This document shows positions 1 to 5,165 of a stretch of 7,815 bases of DNA, piece by piece. A model generated the notes under the pieces. That model had not been told where the DNA came from. It searched no databases and saw nothing but the letters and a program-made list of their open reading frames with translations. Numbering within the stretch: position 1 is the first letter of the stretch; the number at the start of each line of letters is the position of its first letter. Source of the DNA: an uncultured Eubacteriales bacterium (GTDB lineage Bacteria; Bacillota; Clostridia; Peptostreptococcales; Anaerovoracaceae); assembly GCA_902803185.1 (NCBI GenBank), contig CADCOV010000095.1, forward strand, positions 1 to 7,815, given 5' to 3'. A program made the position numbers and the translations under genes.

Positions 1-3
1 CTA

Positions 4-12
4 TGGTATAAT
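4..12 (+). promoter_or_regulatory. Extended -10 promoter element just upstream of mtaB
   Basis: TGGTATAAT fits the extended -10 consensus TGnTATAAT exactly. Any -35 box would lie outside the window. The box ends at base 12 and the mtaB ATG is at 19, so transcription starting the usual 6-8 bases downstream would begin at or next to the start codon. The element could be real, giving a leaderless or nearly leaderless mRNA, or a chance match inside an upstream operon transcript. Confidence 0.5.
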
Positions 13-18
13 AGCGGC

Positions 19-1317
19 ATGGAACAGATCAAGATCGCATTTCACACCTTGGGCTGCAAGGTGAACCAATATGAGACCGAGGCGCTGAAGGAGCGCTTCG
101 CGGCGGCGGGCTACCTGATCGGGGAGGAGACCGAGGCGGCGGATGTTTACGTGGTGAACACCTGCACGGTCACCAACCTGGCGGACCGCAAGTCCCGGCA
201 GTTCATCCGCCGGGCCCACCGGCTGAACCCGGCGGCGCTGATCGCGGTGACCGGCTGCTATGCGGAGACGGACCCGGAGGAGGTCAACGCCATCGAGGGC
301 GTTGACCTGGTCATCGGGAACCGGGACAAACAGCGGCTGCCGGAGATCGTGGCGGCGCGGCTGGAGGCGAGAGACATCGACCTTCCTGAGCAGGACCGGG
401 GCGCCTACCACTCCGACGGCATCATCACCGGCATGGAGGACCGGACCCGGGCCTACATCAAGATCGAGGAGGGCTGCGACCGCTTCTGCAGCTACTGCAT
501 CATCCCTTACGCCAGGGGACGGGTCAGGAGCCGGGATCCGGAGGAGATCGTGACCGAGGTGACGGGCCTCCTGGAGCAGGGCTTCAAGGAGATCGTCCTC
601 ACCGGGATCAACACCGCCCTCTACGGCAAGGACCTGGGGCTCAGCGGCGTGGAGCCGCTGATCGCCCGGCTGGACGCGCTGCCGTACCGGTTCCGCATCC
701 GGCTGTCCTCCCTGGAGCCGACGGTCATCGATGCGGCCTACGCCGCCGGCCTCACCAAATACAAAAAGCTCTGCCCGCACCTGCACCTGTCCATCCAGAG
801 CGGCGCGGACAGCGTGCTCGCCGGGATGCACCGGCGCTACGACCGGGCCGAATACCTGGAGATCGTCAAAGCCCTCCGCGCCTTCGATCCCCTCTACGGG
901 CTCTCCACGGATATCATCGTGGGCTTCCCGGGCGAGACGGAGGAGGACTTCGAGGACTCCCTCCGCATGACGGAGGAGGCGGAATACGTCAAAGTCCACG
1001 CCTTCAAATATTCCAAGCGGCGGGGCACCGTGGCCGCGGAGCGGCCGGACCAGGTGCCTGACCCGGTCAAAGCAGACCGCGCCGCCCGCCTTGCGCGCAA
1101 GGCGGAGGACGTGTCCCGGCACTTCCGGGAGAAGTGCCGCGGCGCGGAGAGGCAGGTTTTGTTCGAGGAGCGGAAGGGGAAACTCCTTTCCGGCTACACG
1201 GACAACTACATCCGGGTATACTGCGAGGGCCCGGAAACGCTGCTGAACGAGCTTTGCACCGTGAAGCTCGAAGAGGTATACAAAGACGGCATGAAAGGAG
1301 TGATACTAGATGGCTGA
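19..1317 (+). CDS. mtaB: MtaB, tRNA (N6-threonylcarbamoyladenosine-37) methylthiotransferase
   Basis: A radical-SAM enzyme that adds a methylthio group to t6A at position 37 of tRNA, giving ms2t6A (Bacillus YqeV/MtaB family). The 432-residue protein shows the full MTTase layout. An N-terminal domain carries C13 (in TLGCKVNQYET), C49 (NTCTVTN) and C80 (TGCYA) for the second Fe-S cluster. The radical-SAM core carries C153, C157 and C160 (CDRFCSYC) and a VGFPGE motif at about 301-306. A TRAM-like C-terminal region runs from about 370. The N-terminus aligns directly with family members, so the ATG at 19 is the natural start. No Shine-Dalgarno lies in the 18 bases before it, and the reading frame is open to the window edge, so a longer form cannot be excluded. 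The end overlaps hinT by 8 bases, implying co-transcription. TLGCKVNQYET and the length favour MtaB over MiaB or RimO. Confidence 0.95.
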   Translation: MEQIKIAFHTLGCKVNQYETEALKERFAAAGYLIGEETEAADVYVVNTCTVTNLADRKSRQFIRRAHRLNPAALIAVTGCYAETDPEEVNAIEGVDLVIGNRDKQRLPEIVAARLEARDIDLPEQDRGAYHSDGIITGMEDRTRAYIKIEEGCDRFCSYCIIPYARGRVRSRDPEEIVTEVTGLLEQGFKEIVLTGINTALYGKDLGLSGVEPLIARLDALPYRFRIRLSSLEPTVIDAAYAAGLTKYKKLCPHLHLSIQSGADSVLAGMHRRYDRAEYLEIVKALRAFDPLYGLSTDIIVGFPGETEEDFEDSLRMTEEAEYVKVHAFKYSKRRGTVAAERPDQVPDPVKADRAARLARKAEDVSRHFREKCRGAERQVLFEERKGKLLSGYTDNYIRVYCEGPETLLNELCTVKLEEVYKDGMKGVILDG

Positions 1318-1651
1318 CTGCATTTTCTGCATGATCGCGAATCATGAGATCCCGTCCAACATCGCGTACGAGGACGATCAGCTGATCGCCTTCCACGATC
1401 TGGACCCGCAGGCGCCTGTCCACGTCCTGCTCATCCCGAAGAAGCACATCGAATCGCTGGATGCTTTGACGGAGGAAGACAAGGACCTGATGGGCCATGC
1501 GATGCTGAAGATCCGGGAGATCGCGGCAGGCCTCGGCCTGGAGAACGGCTACCGCGTCGTGAGCAACAACGGCGAGGATGCCTTCCAGACCGTCAAGCAC
1601 TTGCACTTCCACATCCTCGGCAAGCGCAAGATGTTGTGGCCACCGGGCTGA
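1310..1651 (+). CDS. hinT: HinT-like HIT-family nucleotide hydrolase
   Basis: A 113-residue histidine-triad protein of the HINT branch; these hydrolyse purine nucleoside phosphoramidates and aminoacyl-adenylates in the cytoplasm. The triad is QTVKHLHFH, with H97, H99 and H101; H99 is the expected nucleophile. It is followed by the branch-typical ending GKRKMLWPPG. The N-terminal C4-x2-C7 (CIFC), together with histidines such as H46, suggests the zinc site found in many bacterial HIT proteins. The length matches the family (about 110-120). The start ATG at 1310 lies inside the mtaB end and has AAAGGAG at 1294-1300, 9 bases upstream. The overlap suggests translational coupling with mtaB. No terminator was seen after the stop; the next gene has its own promoter. 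The exact substrate cannot be told from sequence. Confidence 0.93.
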   Translation: MADCIFCMIANHEIPSNIAYEDDQLIAFHDLDPQAPVHVLLIPKKHIESLDALTEEDKDLMGHAMLKIREIAAGLGLENGYRVVSNNGEDAFQTVKHLHFHILGKRKMLWPPG

Positions 1652-1674
1652 TCCCGAAATCCGCAAAAAACTTC

Positions 1675-1703
1675 TTGCCCGAGACCAAAATTGGGGGTAT
1701 AAT
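1675..1703 (+). promoter_or_regulatory. Sigma-A-type promoter for rpsU-yqeY
   Basis: A -35 box TTGCCC (1675-1680, 4 of 6 consensus) and a perfect -10 box TATAAT (1698-1703) are separated by 17 bases. The predicted start near 1710 leaves a leader of about 57 bases before rpsU. The promoter lies in the only sizeable gap between hinT and rpsU. Confidence 0.82.
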
Positions 1704-1749
1704 ACTCCTGTTGCAGCTAGACTGTTCACTGCTATCATTCAGTAAAGGC

Positions 1750-1759
1750 AGGAGGTGAT
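1750..1759 (+). promoter_or_regulatory. Full-length Shine-Dalgarno of rpsU
   Basis: AGGAGGTGAT is complementary over ten bases to the 3' end of 16S rRNA. It settles the start: the in-frame GTG at 1755 lies inside this site and cannot be the initiator, while the ATG at 1767 follows AGGAGG by 11 bases. Confidence 0.85.
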
Positions 1760-1766
1760 TCAGGAT

Positions 1767-1946
1767 ATGGCACAGGTAATCGTCAGAGAAAACGAAAGCT
1801 TGGAGAGCGCTCTTAAGAGATTCAAGAGATCATGCGCCAGAGACGGCGTCATGGCCGAGATCAGAAAGAGAGAGCACTACGAGAAACCAAGCGTCAAGAG
1901 GAAGAAGAAGTCCGAGGCAGCTAGAAAGAAAGCCAGGAAGTACTAA
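1767..1946 (+). CDS. rpsU: 30S ribosomal protein bS21
   Basis: A 59-residue small-subunit ribosomal protein that sits near the 3' end of 16S rRNA and helps in initiation. The sequence has the family hallmarks [17 protein letters not shown] near the N-terminus, [14 protein letters not shown] in the middle and a very basic end ([12 protein letters not shown]). The length matches Bacillus bS21 (57). The ATG at 1767 is chosen over the GTG at 1755, which is part of the ribosome binding site. It heads a two-gene unit with yqeY, the usual Firmicutes pairing. All nine arginines use AGA (7) or AGG (2) and none CGN, unlike the CGG/CGC-rich neighbours, which may reflect codon optimisation for high expression. 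Confidence 0.96.
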   Translation: MAQVIVRENESLESALKRFKRSCARDGVMAEIRKREHYEKPSVKRKKKSEAARKKARKY

Positions 1947-1969
1947 TTTTTCGAGAGAGAAGTGATTTT

Positions 1970-2416
1970 ATGACGCTCAAGGAGCAGTTGATGGCTGATT
2001 TCAAGGCGGCGCTCAAGGCCCGCGATGAGATCGCCAAGAACACAATCAGTCTCGCCCGCGCTGCTGTCAAGCAGTACGAGGTCGACAAACGCGAAGAGCT
2101 GGATGACGCCGGTGTGCAGGTCATCTTAGCCAAGCAAGTCAAGATGCGTGCTGATGCTCTCGCCGATTTTGAAAAAGCAGGAAGAACAGACCTGGCAGAC
2201 GCATATAAAGCCGAAATGGCGATCCTCCAGAAGTATCTGCCTGAGCAGCTCTCCGAAGAAGAGATCCTCGCGATCGTCAAGGAGACTGCCGCCGCACTCG
2301 GCATCGAAGGCGGCAAGCAGAACATGGGCAAACTGATGGGCCCGGTCATGGCCAAGACCAAAGGCAAGGCCGATGGCAACGCCGTCAGAAAGGTCGTCAT
2401 GAGCTTCCTTGCATAG
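1970..2416 (+). CDS. yqeY: YqeY, GatB/YqeY-domain protein
   Basis: A 148-residue protein of the YqeY family, related to the C-terminal tRNA-binding domain of the GatB amidotransferase subunit. Its cellular role is not well established; a tRNA or translation link is inferred from the domain and from its fixed place after rpsU. Recognisable segments are LARAAVKQYEVDKRE at about 28-42, LQKYLPEQLSEEE at about 86-98, and GKLMGPVMAKTKGKADG at about 119-135, the conserved C-terminal signature. The length equals that of typical members. The ATG at 1970 is preceded by a weak GAAGTGAT site. The gap from rpsU is 23 bases, and the gene ends 10 bases before a strong terminator, so the two form one transcription unit. 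Confidence 0.93.
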   Translation: MTLKEQLMADFKAALKARDEIAKNTISLARAAVKQYEVDKREELDDAGVQVILAKQVKMRADALADFEKAGRTDLADAYKAEMAILQKYLPEQLSEEEILAIVKETAAALGIEGGKQNMGKLMGPVMAKTKGKADGNAVRKVVMSFLA

Positions 2417-2426
2417 CAGCAGATCC

Positions 2427-2455
2427 AAAGAGCGGTCCGATGGACCGCTCTTTTT
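2427..2455 (+). terminator. Rho-independent terminator of rpsU-yqeY
   Basis: AAAGAGCGGTCC (2427-2438) pairs perfectly with GGACCGCTCTTT (2442-2453) over 12 base pairs around a 3-base loop GAT. The run of T at 2451-2455 completes a classic intrinsic terminator 10 bases after the yqeY stop. Confidence 0.93.
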
Positions 2456-2545
2456 CTGTGCCCGCGGGTGGGGCGGCGGCGGGGCGCCGATGTCCGGAAT
2501 TCCGTTTTTCGGTGAAATTGGCATCAAATTAGGGTGGAATCTCCG

Positions 2546-2581
2546 ATTTGGACATGGAAGGGCTGCTTCCCATGTCCAAAT
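2546..2581. repeat. CATGTCC-family hairpin, copy 1 (compact form)
   Basis: ATTTGGACATGG (2546-2557) and its exact reverse complement CCATGTCCAAAT (2570-2581) are separated by 12 bases. With one bulged C the stem extends inward (GGAAG with CTTCC), giving about 15 pairs and a 5-base loop. A TGGCATCA block lies 20 bases to the left at 2519-2526, as in copy 2. Confidence 0.8.
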
Positions 2582-2598
2582 TTTGGTTTTCCACGAAG

Positions 2599-2719
2599 CT
2601 GGCATCATACAGGAGGGTTTTCCGGATTTGGACATGGGATCCGGGACCAGACGGCGTTCGGAAGGGAAATGCGTGCGTTTCCATGTCCAAAAACCGGGTT
2701 TCGATTTATATGATGCCAG
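2599..2719. repeat. CATGTCC-family symmetric element, copy 2 (long form)
   Basis: A 121-base element with two nested pairs of inverted blocks on one centre (2659). The outer arms are CTGGCATCATA (2599-2609) and TATGATGCCAG (2709-2719). The inner arms are TTTGGACATGG (2627-2637) and CCATGTCCAAA (2681-2691). The spacers between outer and inner blocks are both 17 bases but do not match in inverted comparison beyond chance. The central 43 bases are not symmetric. Confidence 0.8.
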
Positions 2720-2763
2720 AAAGGCGGTTTTTGCAGATTTTGGCCATGAGCGCCGATGGTCGA

Positions 2764-2825
2764 CGCCGAAAATCCCGTTTTTCCGGAAATCAGCGCTGAT
2801 TATTTTGTTCGCCGGATTTTCGGCG
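2764..2825. repeat. AGCGCT-family symmetric element, copy A
   Basis: A 62-base element with perfect block symmetry: CGCCGAAAATCC (2764-2775), 13 bases, the palindrome ATCAGCGCTGAT (2789-2800), 13 bases, then GGATTTTCGGCG (2814-2825). The two 13-base spacers match in length but not as inverted sequence. The core palindrome is 14 bases if the flanking A and T are counted. Confidence 0.85.
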
Positions 2826-2842
2826 GAGAAGGCACTCGGATC

Positions 2843-2906
2843 CCGCCGAAAAAAGCGAAATCCGTAGAATCAGCGCTGAAAAGCTCCATATCAAAAAAAT
2901 CGGCGT
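2843..2906. repeat. AGCGCT-family symmetric element, copy B (degenerate right arm)
   Basis: CCGCCGAAAA (2843-2852), 16 bases, ATCAGCGCTGAA (2869-2880), 16 bases, then AAATCGGCGT (2897-2906), a decayed version of TTTTCGGCGG at exactly the expected place. Its left arm can also pair with the right arm of copy A (2817-2826), forming a 10-pair stem with a 16-base loop. Confidence 0.75.
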
Positions 2907-2954
2907 CAAACCACCCGCAGGACGGCATATCACCGGGCTTTGGCACCCGGTTTT

Positions 2955-3019
2955 CCGCCGAAAATCCGGGTTTCCGGCAAATCAGCGCTGATCCCCCCCG
3001 CACCCGCATTTTTCGGCGG
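2955..3019. repeat. AGCGCT-family symmetric element, copy C
   Basis: CCGCCGAAAA (2955-2964), 16 bases, the palindrome ATCAGCGCTGAT (2981-2992), 17 bases, then TTTTCGGCGG (3010-3019). Its left half resembles copy A over 38 aligned positions without gaps. It ends 15 bases before the -35 box of the phoH promoter, so a bound protein or extruded structure could affect that promoter. Confidence 0.85.
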
Positions 3020-3034
3020 AGCCGCCCGCCGCAG

Positions 3035-3063
3035 TTGCGCCGCCGCCCCAAAAACAGTATAAT
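3035..3063 (+). promoter_or_regulatory. Promoter of the phoH operon
   Basis: TTGCGC (3035-3040) and a perfect TATAAT (3058-3063) are spaced by 17 bases. This is the only good promoter seen between the yqeY terminator and phoH. Transcription would start near 3070, giving a leader of about 130 bases. Confidence 0.75.
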
Positions 3064-3081
3064 AACATCAAATAGGCACTT

Positions 3082-3192
3082 CGCCCGCGAGGGCGTTCCG
3101 GGCGCGCGGCTGCCCGCAATGCGGGGCATCGTTCACCGCGCCGCACCACCCGCCCGCGAGGGCGCTTCAGTCACAGCCGGCAGGGAGCCGGC
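3082..3192 (+). promoter_or_regulatory. Hairpin-rich 5' leader of phoH
   Basis: Four stem-loops lie between the predicted transcript start and the phoH ribosome binding site. The 14-base hairpin CGCCCGCGAGGGCG occurs twice identically (3082-3095 and 3151-3164), each a 5-pair stem closed by a GCGA (GNRA) tetraloop. Between them is TGCCCGC-AAT-GCGGGGCA (3111-3128, one bulge). GCCGGC-AGGGA-GCCGGC (3176-3192) ends directly at the GGAGG. An alternative pairing, CGGGC (3099-3103) with GCCCG (3112-3116), would break the second hairpin. It matches no riboswitch class I recognise; a regulatory role is inference. Confidence 0.45.
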
Positions 3193-3197
3193 GGAGG
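3193..3197 (+). promoter_or_regulatory. Ribosome binding site deciding a TTG start for phoH
   Basis: GGAGG lies 5 bases before the in-frame TTG at 3203. The alternatives are worse. The in-frame ATG at 3119 has no Shine-Dalgarno, and the next ATG (3320) would remove conserved N-terminal sequence. Confidence 0.65.
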
Positions 3198-3202
3198 TTC
3201 AT

Positions 3203-4309
3203 TTGACGACGGAAAACAAGACGACGGAAAACAAAGGATTTGAGAACAGCGGTGAGAATGCGGAATTCCGCCGCATCACCATTTACGACGACATCGACAG
3301 GGCGGACCTGTTCGGCAGTATGGACAGCCATCTGGATCTGATCAGCCAGGGGGCCGGCGTGGAGATCTTCCAGCGGGACAACGAGCTTTTGATCCGGGGG
3401 GAGAACGTGGAGCTGGCCGCGGGGATCATCGAGGAGCTGATGGACATCCTCAGGACCGGCGACCACCTGGACAAGCAGAAGGTGGGCTACGTCATCGCTT
3501 TGAAGAAGGAGGGCACCTCCTATAACGACAGCGACATCAGCCGGGACATCATCTGCTTCACCAGCAAGGGGCGGCCGCTGAAGGCCAAGACCGTGGGCCA
3601 GAAGAAGTACGTGGACGCCATCCGGAAGAACGACGTGGTCTTCGGCATCGGGCCGGCGGGCACGGGCAAGACCTATCTGGCGGTGGCCATGGCGGTGACC
3701 GCTTTCAAGAACAAGGAAGTGCAGAAGATCGTGCTGGCGCGGCCGGCGGTGGAGGCGGGGGAGAACCTGGGCTTCCTGCCGGGCGACCTGCAGGACAAGG
3801 TGGACCCGTACCTGCGGCCGCTTTATGACGCGCTGTACGACATCCTGGGCCGGGACAACGCCCTGCGCCTCAAGGAGAAGGAGACCATCGAGGTCGTGCC
3901 GCTGGCCTACATGAGGGGCCGGACCCTGGACAACGCCTTCATCATCCTGGACGAGGCCCAGAACACCACCCGGGAGCAGATGAAGATGTTCCTGACCCGT
4001 ATGGGCTTCGGGTCCAAGGTGGTGGTCACCGGCGACGTGACCCAGATCGACCTGCCGCGGGGCCGGAAGAGCGGCCTGGTGGAGGCGGAGAAGATCCTCA
4101 AGAAGGTGGAGGGCATCGAGTTCTGCTACCTGAGGGAGGTGGACGTCATCCGCCACGAGATGGTCAAGCGCATCATCAGCGCCTACGACCAGTACGAGAA
4201 GAAGCACCCGGAGGAGAGCGAGGAGCGGGGCGCCCGGCGGGGCGTCTACACCCGCGGCAACGGCGGAAACAATAACAATAACAACAATTGGAACAGGAGA
4301 GATCGATGA
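3203..4309 (+). CDS. phoH: PhoH-family ATPase (PhoH/PhoL)
   Basis: A cytoplasmic P-loop ATPase of the PhoH family, thought to act in RNA metabolism with YbeY, its operon neighbour here. From the TTG at 3203 it has 368 residues. A PhoH N-terminal region (about 24-100) precedes the ATPase core. Walker A is GPAGTGKT (150-157, K156), followed by [21 protein letters not shown]. Walker B is ILDEAQN (D250, E251), followed by [16 protein letters not shown]. It is longer than Bacillus PhoH (about 320) owing to a short N-terminal extension, [10 protein letters not shown] and on, and a charged tail ending in seven asparagines (356-362). The frame is open far upstream to 2756, but those codons lie in repeats and promoter and are not taken as coding. 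The stop overlaps ybeY as ATGA. Identity is certain; the start is less so. Confidence 0.92.
   Translation: MTTENKTTENKGFENSGENAEFRRITIYDDIDRADLFGSMDSHLDLISQGAGVEIFQRDNELLIRGENVELAAGIIEELMDILRTGDHLDKQKVGYVIALKKEGTSYNDSDISRDIICFTSKGRPLKAKTVGQKKYVDAIRKNDVVFGIGPAGTGKTYLAVAMAVTAFKNKEVQKIVLARPAVEAGENLGFLPGDLQDKVDPYLRPLYDALYDILGRDNALRLKEKETIEVVPLAYMRGRTLDNAFIILDEAQNTTREQMKMFLTRMGFGSKVVVTGDVTQIDLPRGRKSGLVEAEKILKKVEGIEFCYLREVDVIRHEMVKRIISAYDQYEKKHPEESEERGARRGVYTRGNGGNNNNNNNWNRRDR
3206..3235 (+). repeat. 15-base tandem duplication at the start of phoH
   Basis: ACGACGGAAAACAAG is followed at once by the same 15 bases with a single change at the last position. The pair encodes [10 protein letters not shown] right after the TTG start. 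It is A-rich in an otherwise GC-rich gene and lies in the non-conserved N-terminal extension. Confidence 0.85.
4295..4300 (+). promoter_or_regulatory. Ribosome binding site deciding the ybeY start
   Basis: AGGAGA lies 5 bases before the ATG at 4306, inside the last codons of phoH. It rules out the upstream in-frame TTG at 4288, which would precede the site. The ATGA overlap with the phoH stop points to translational coupling. Confidence 0.75.
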
Positions 4310-4767
4310 CCATCTATTTCGAAGAGGACGGCGTGGTGACCCGGGAGATCCTCACCACCATGGAGAAAGCGGCGGCGATCTGCCTCGAGGGCGAGGGGAT
4401 CACCGGGGAACTGGCGGACCTGGCCGAGCTCTCTGTGAGCTTTGTCGGCAAGGAGGAGATCAAAGCCCTCAACGCCGAGTACAGGGGCATCGACCGGGTG
4501 ACGGACGTGCTGAGCTTCCCGCAGTTCGACGACCTCGCCGACCTGCCGGAGGACCTGGAGTATTCCCTGGGCGACGTGGTGATCTGCAGAGAGGTCGCCG
4601 AGGAGCAGGGGGAGGAGTTCGGCCACGGCTACGAGCGGGAGATCATCTACCTGTTCACCCACAGCGTGCTGCACCTTCTGGGCTACGACCATGAGGCCGA
4701 GGAGGACAAGAAGGAGATGCGGGCGCGGGAAGAAGAAGTGATGAGCGAGTTAGGACTCACCAGATAG
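4306..4767 (+). CDS. ybeY: YbeY, rRNA maturation endoribonuclease
   Basis: A zinc-dependent single-strand endoribonuclease that acts in 16S rRNA 3' maturation and ribosome quality control. The 153-residue protein (family about 150-165) carries the metal site H119-x3-H123-x5-H129 in HSVLHLLGYDH. It also has the conserved arginine R60 in LNAEYRGIDRVTDVLSFP and the LGDVVIC segment at about 88-94. The ATG at 4306 is chosen because it follows AGGAGA and forms an ATGA overlap with phoH. In Bacillus a pgpH-type gene lies between phoH and ybeY; here the two are fused directly in the operon. The gap to cdd is 13 bases. No key residue is missing. Confidence 0.95.
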   Translation: MTIYFEEDGVVTREILTTMEKAAAICLEGEGITGELADLAELSVSFVGKEEIKALNAEYRGIDRVTDVLSFPQFDDLADLPEDLEYSLGDVVICREVAEEQGEEFGHGYEREIIYLFTHSVLHLLGYDHEAEEDKKEMRAREEEVMSELGLTR

Positions 4768-4780
4768 AGGGTATCTATAC

Positions 4781-5164
4781 ATGGACGACAGAGAATTGTA
4801 TCGGATGGCGAAGAAGGCCATGGGCTACAGCTTTTCGCCGTTCTCCCGGTTCAAGGTGGGGGCGGCGCTGCTGGCGAAGGACGGCAGGGTGTTCACCGGG
4901 TGCAACGTGGAGAACAGCTCCTACCCGGCGGCGATCTGCGCGGAGCGGACCGCCTGCGTGAAGGCCGTCTCCGAGGGGGTGACGGAGTTCGACACCATCG
5001 CCGTGGTCTCCCAGGAGGGGGCGGTGACCCCTTGCGGCATCTGCCGCCAGTTCCTCTACGAGTTCGCACCGGACCTGAGGGTGGTCTGGGGCAGCGATGA
5101 GGATCATCTGACCGTCACGAAACTGTCAGCTTTGCTCCCGGAAGGATTCAGATTGGAGAGGTAA
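4781..5164 (+). CDS. cdd: Cytidine deaminase
   Basis: Hydrolytically deaminates cytidine and deoxycytidine to (deoxy)uridine in pyrimidine salvage; short forms like this act as zinc homotetramers. The 127-residue protein has the nucleoside-binding GCNVENSSYP segment (N42, E44), the catalytic CAE (C53, with E55 as proton shuttle) and PCGICRQ, with C85 and C88 completing the zinc site. The N-terminal YSFSPFSRFKVGAALL is typical. The ATG at 4781 has GAGGGT 8 bases upstream. It sits one base before era, in its customary Firmicutes position, although the usual upstream partner dgkA is absent. Confidence 0.96.
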   Translation: MDDRELYRMAKKAMGYSFSPFSRFKVGAALLAKDGRVFTGCNVENSSYPAAICAERTACVKAVSEGVTEFDTIAVVSQEGAVTPCGICRQFLYEFAPDLRVVWGSDEDHLTVTKLSALLPEGFRLER

Positions 5165-5165
5165 T

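Larger units (their letters stand above)
2456..3034. other. Gene-less repeat-rich intergenic region
   Basis: About 580 bases between the yqeY terminator and the phoH promoter hold no credible gene. The frames open here (for example 2409-2867 and the upstream part of the phoH frame) lack a ribosome binding site, resemble no known protein and run straight through palindromes. The region is more A/T-rich in patches than the flanking genes. It contains two repeat families, listed separately: CATGTCC elements (2519-2719) and AGCGCT elements (2764-3019). A short palindrome CGGAATTCCG lies at 2495-2504. No tRNA, rRNA, CRISPR or transposase was seen. Confidence 0.8.

Noticed and set aside
1..1122. 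Long minus-strand open frame opposite mtaB
   Set aside because: It is a by-product of the GC-rich codon pattern of mtaB. The translation is Arg/Val/Leu/Asp-rich without known motifs, and the opposite strand encodes an unmistakable MtaB. The same holds for minus-strand frames at 3167-4207, 4246-4692, 5172-5978 and 7321-7809.
1755..1766. GTG start for rpsU four codons upstream
   Set aside because: The GTG is part of the AGGAGGTGAT ribosome binding site, and bS21 proteins begin at the position of the ATG at 1767.
2409..2867. Plus-strand open frame in the intergenic region
   Set aside because: It begins at the yqeY terminator, has no ribosome binding site, and runs through the palindromic repeats. 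The composition does not look coding.
2932..2954. Terminator-like hairpin ACCGGG / CCCGGT followed by TTTT
   Set aside because: The stem has only 6 pairs and the T run is 4 long, with no gene upstream that needs it. It overlaps the start of repeat copy C and is probably fortuitous.
2519..3019. CRISPR array
   Set aside because: The repeats are few, unevenly spaced (80 and 112 bases), internally palindromic with variable interiors, and no cas gene is present.
2756..3202. Upstream extension of the phoH frame (149 codons)
   Set aside because: It covers two and a half repeat elements, the phoH promoter and the leader. It contains no PhoH-like sequence, and a ribosome binding site is found only before the TTG at 3203.
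4288..4305. TTG start for ybeY
   Set aside because: It lies upstream of the AGGAGA site that serves the ATG at 4306 and adds residues not expected in YbeY.
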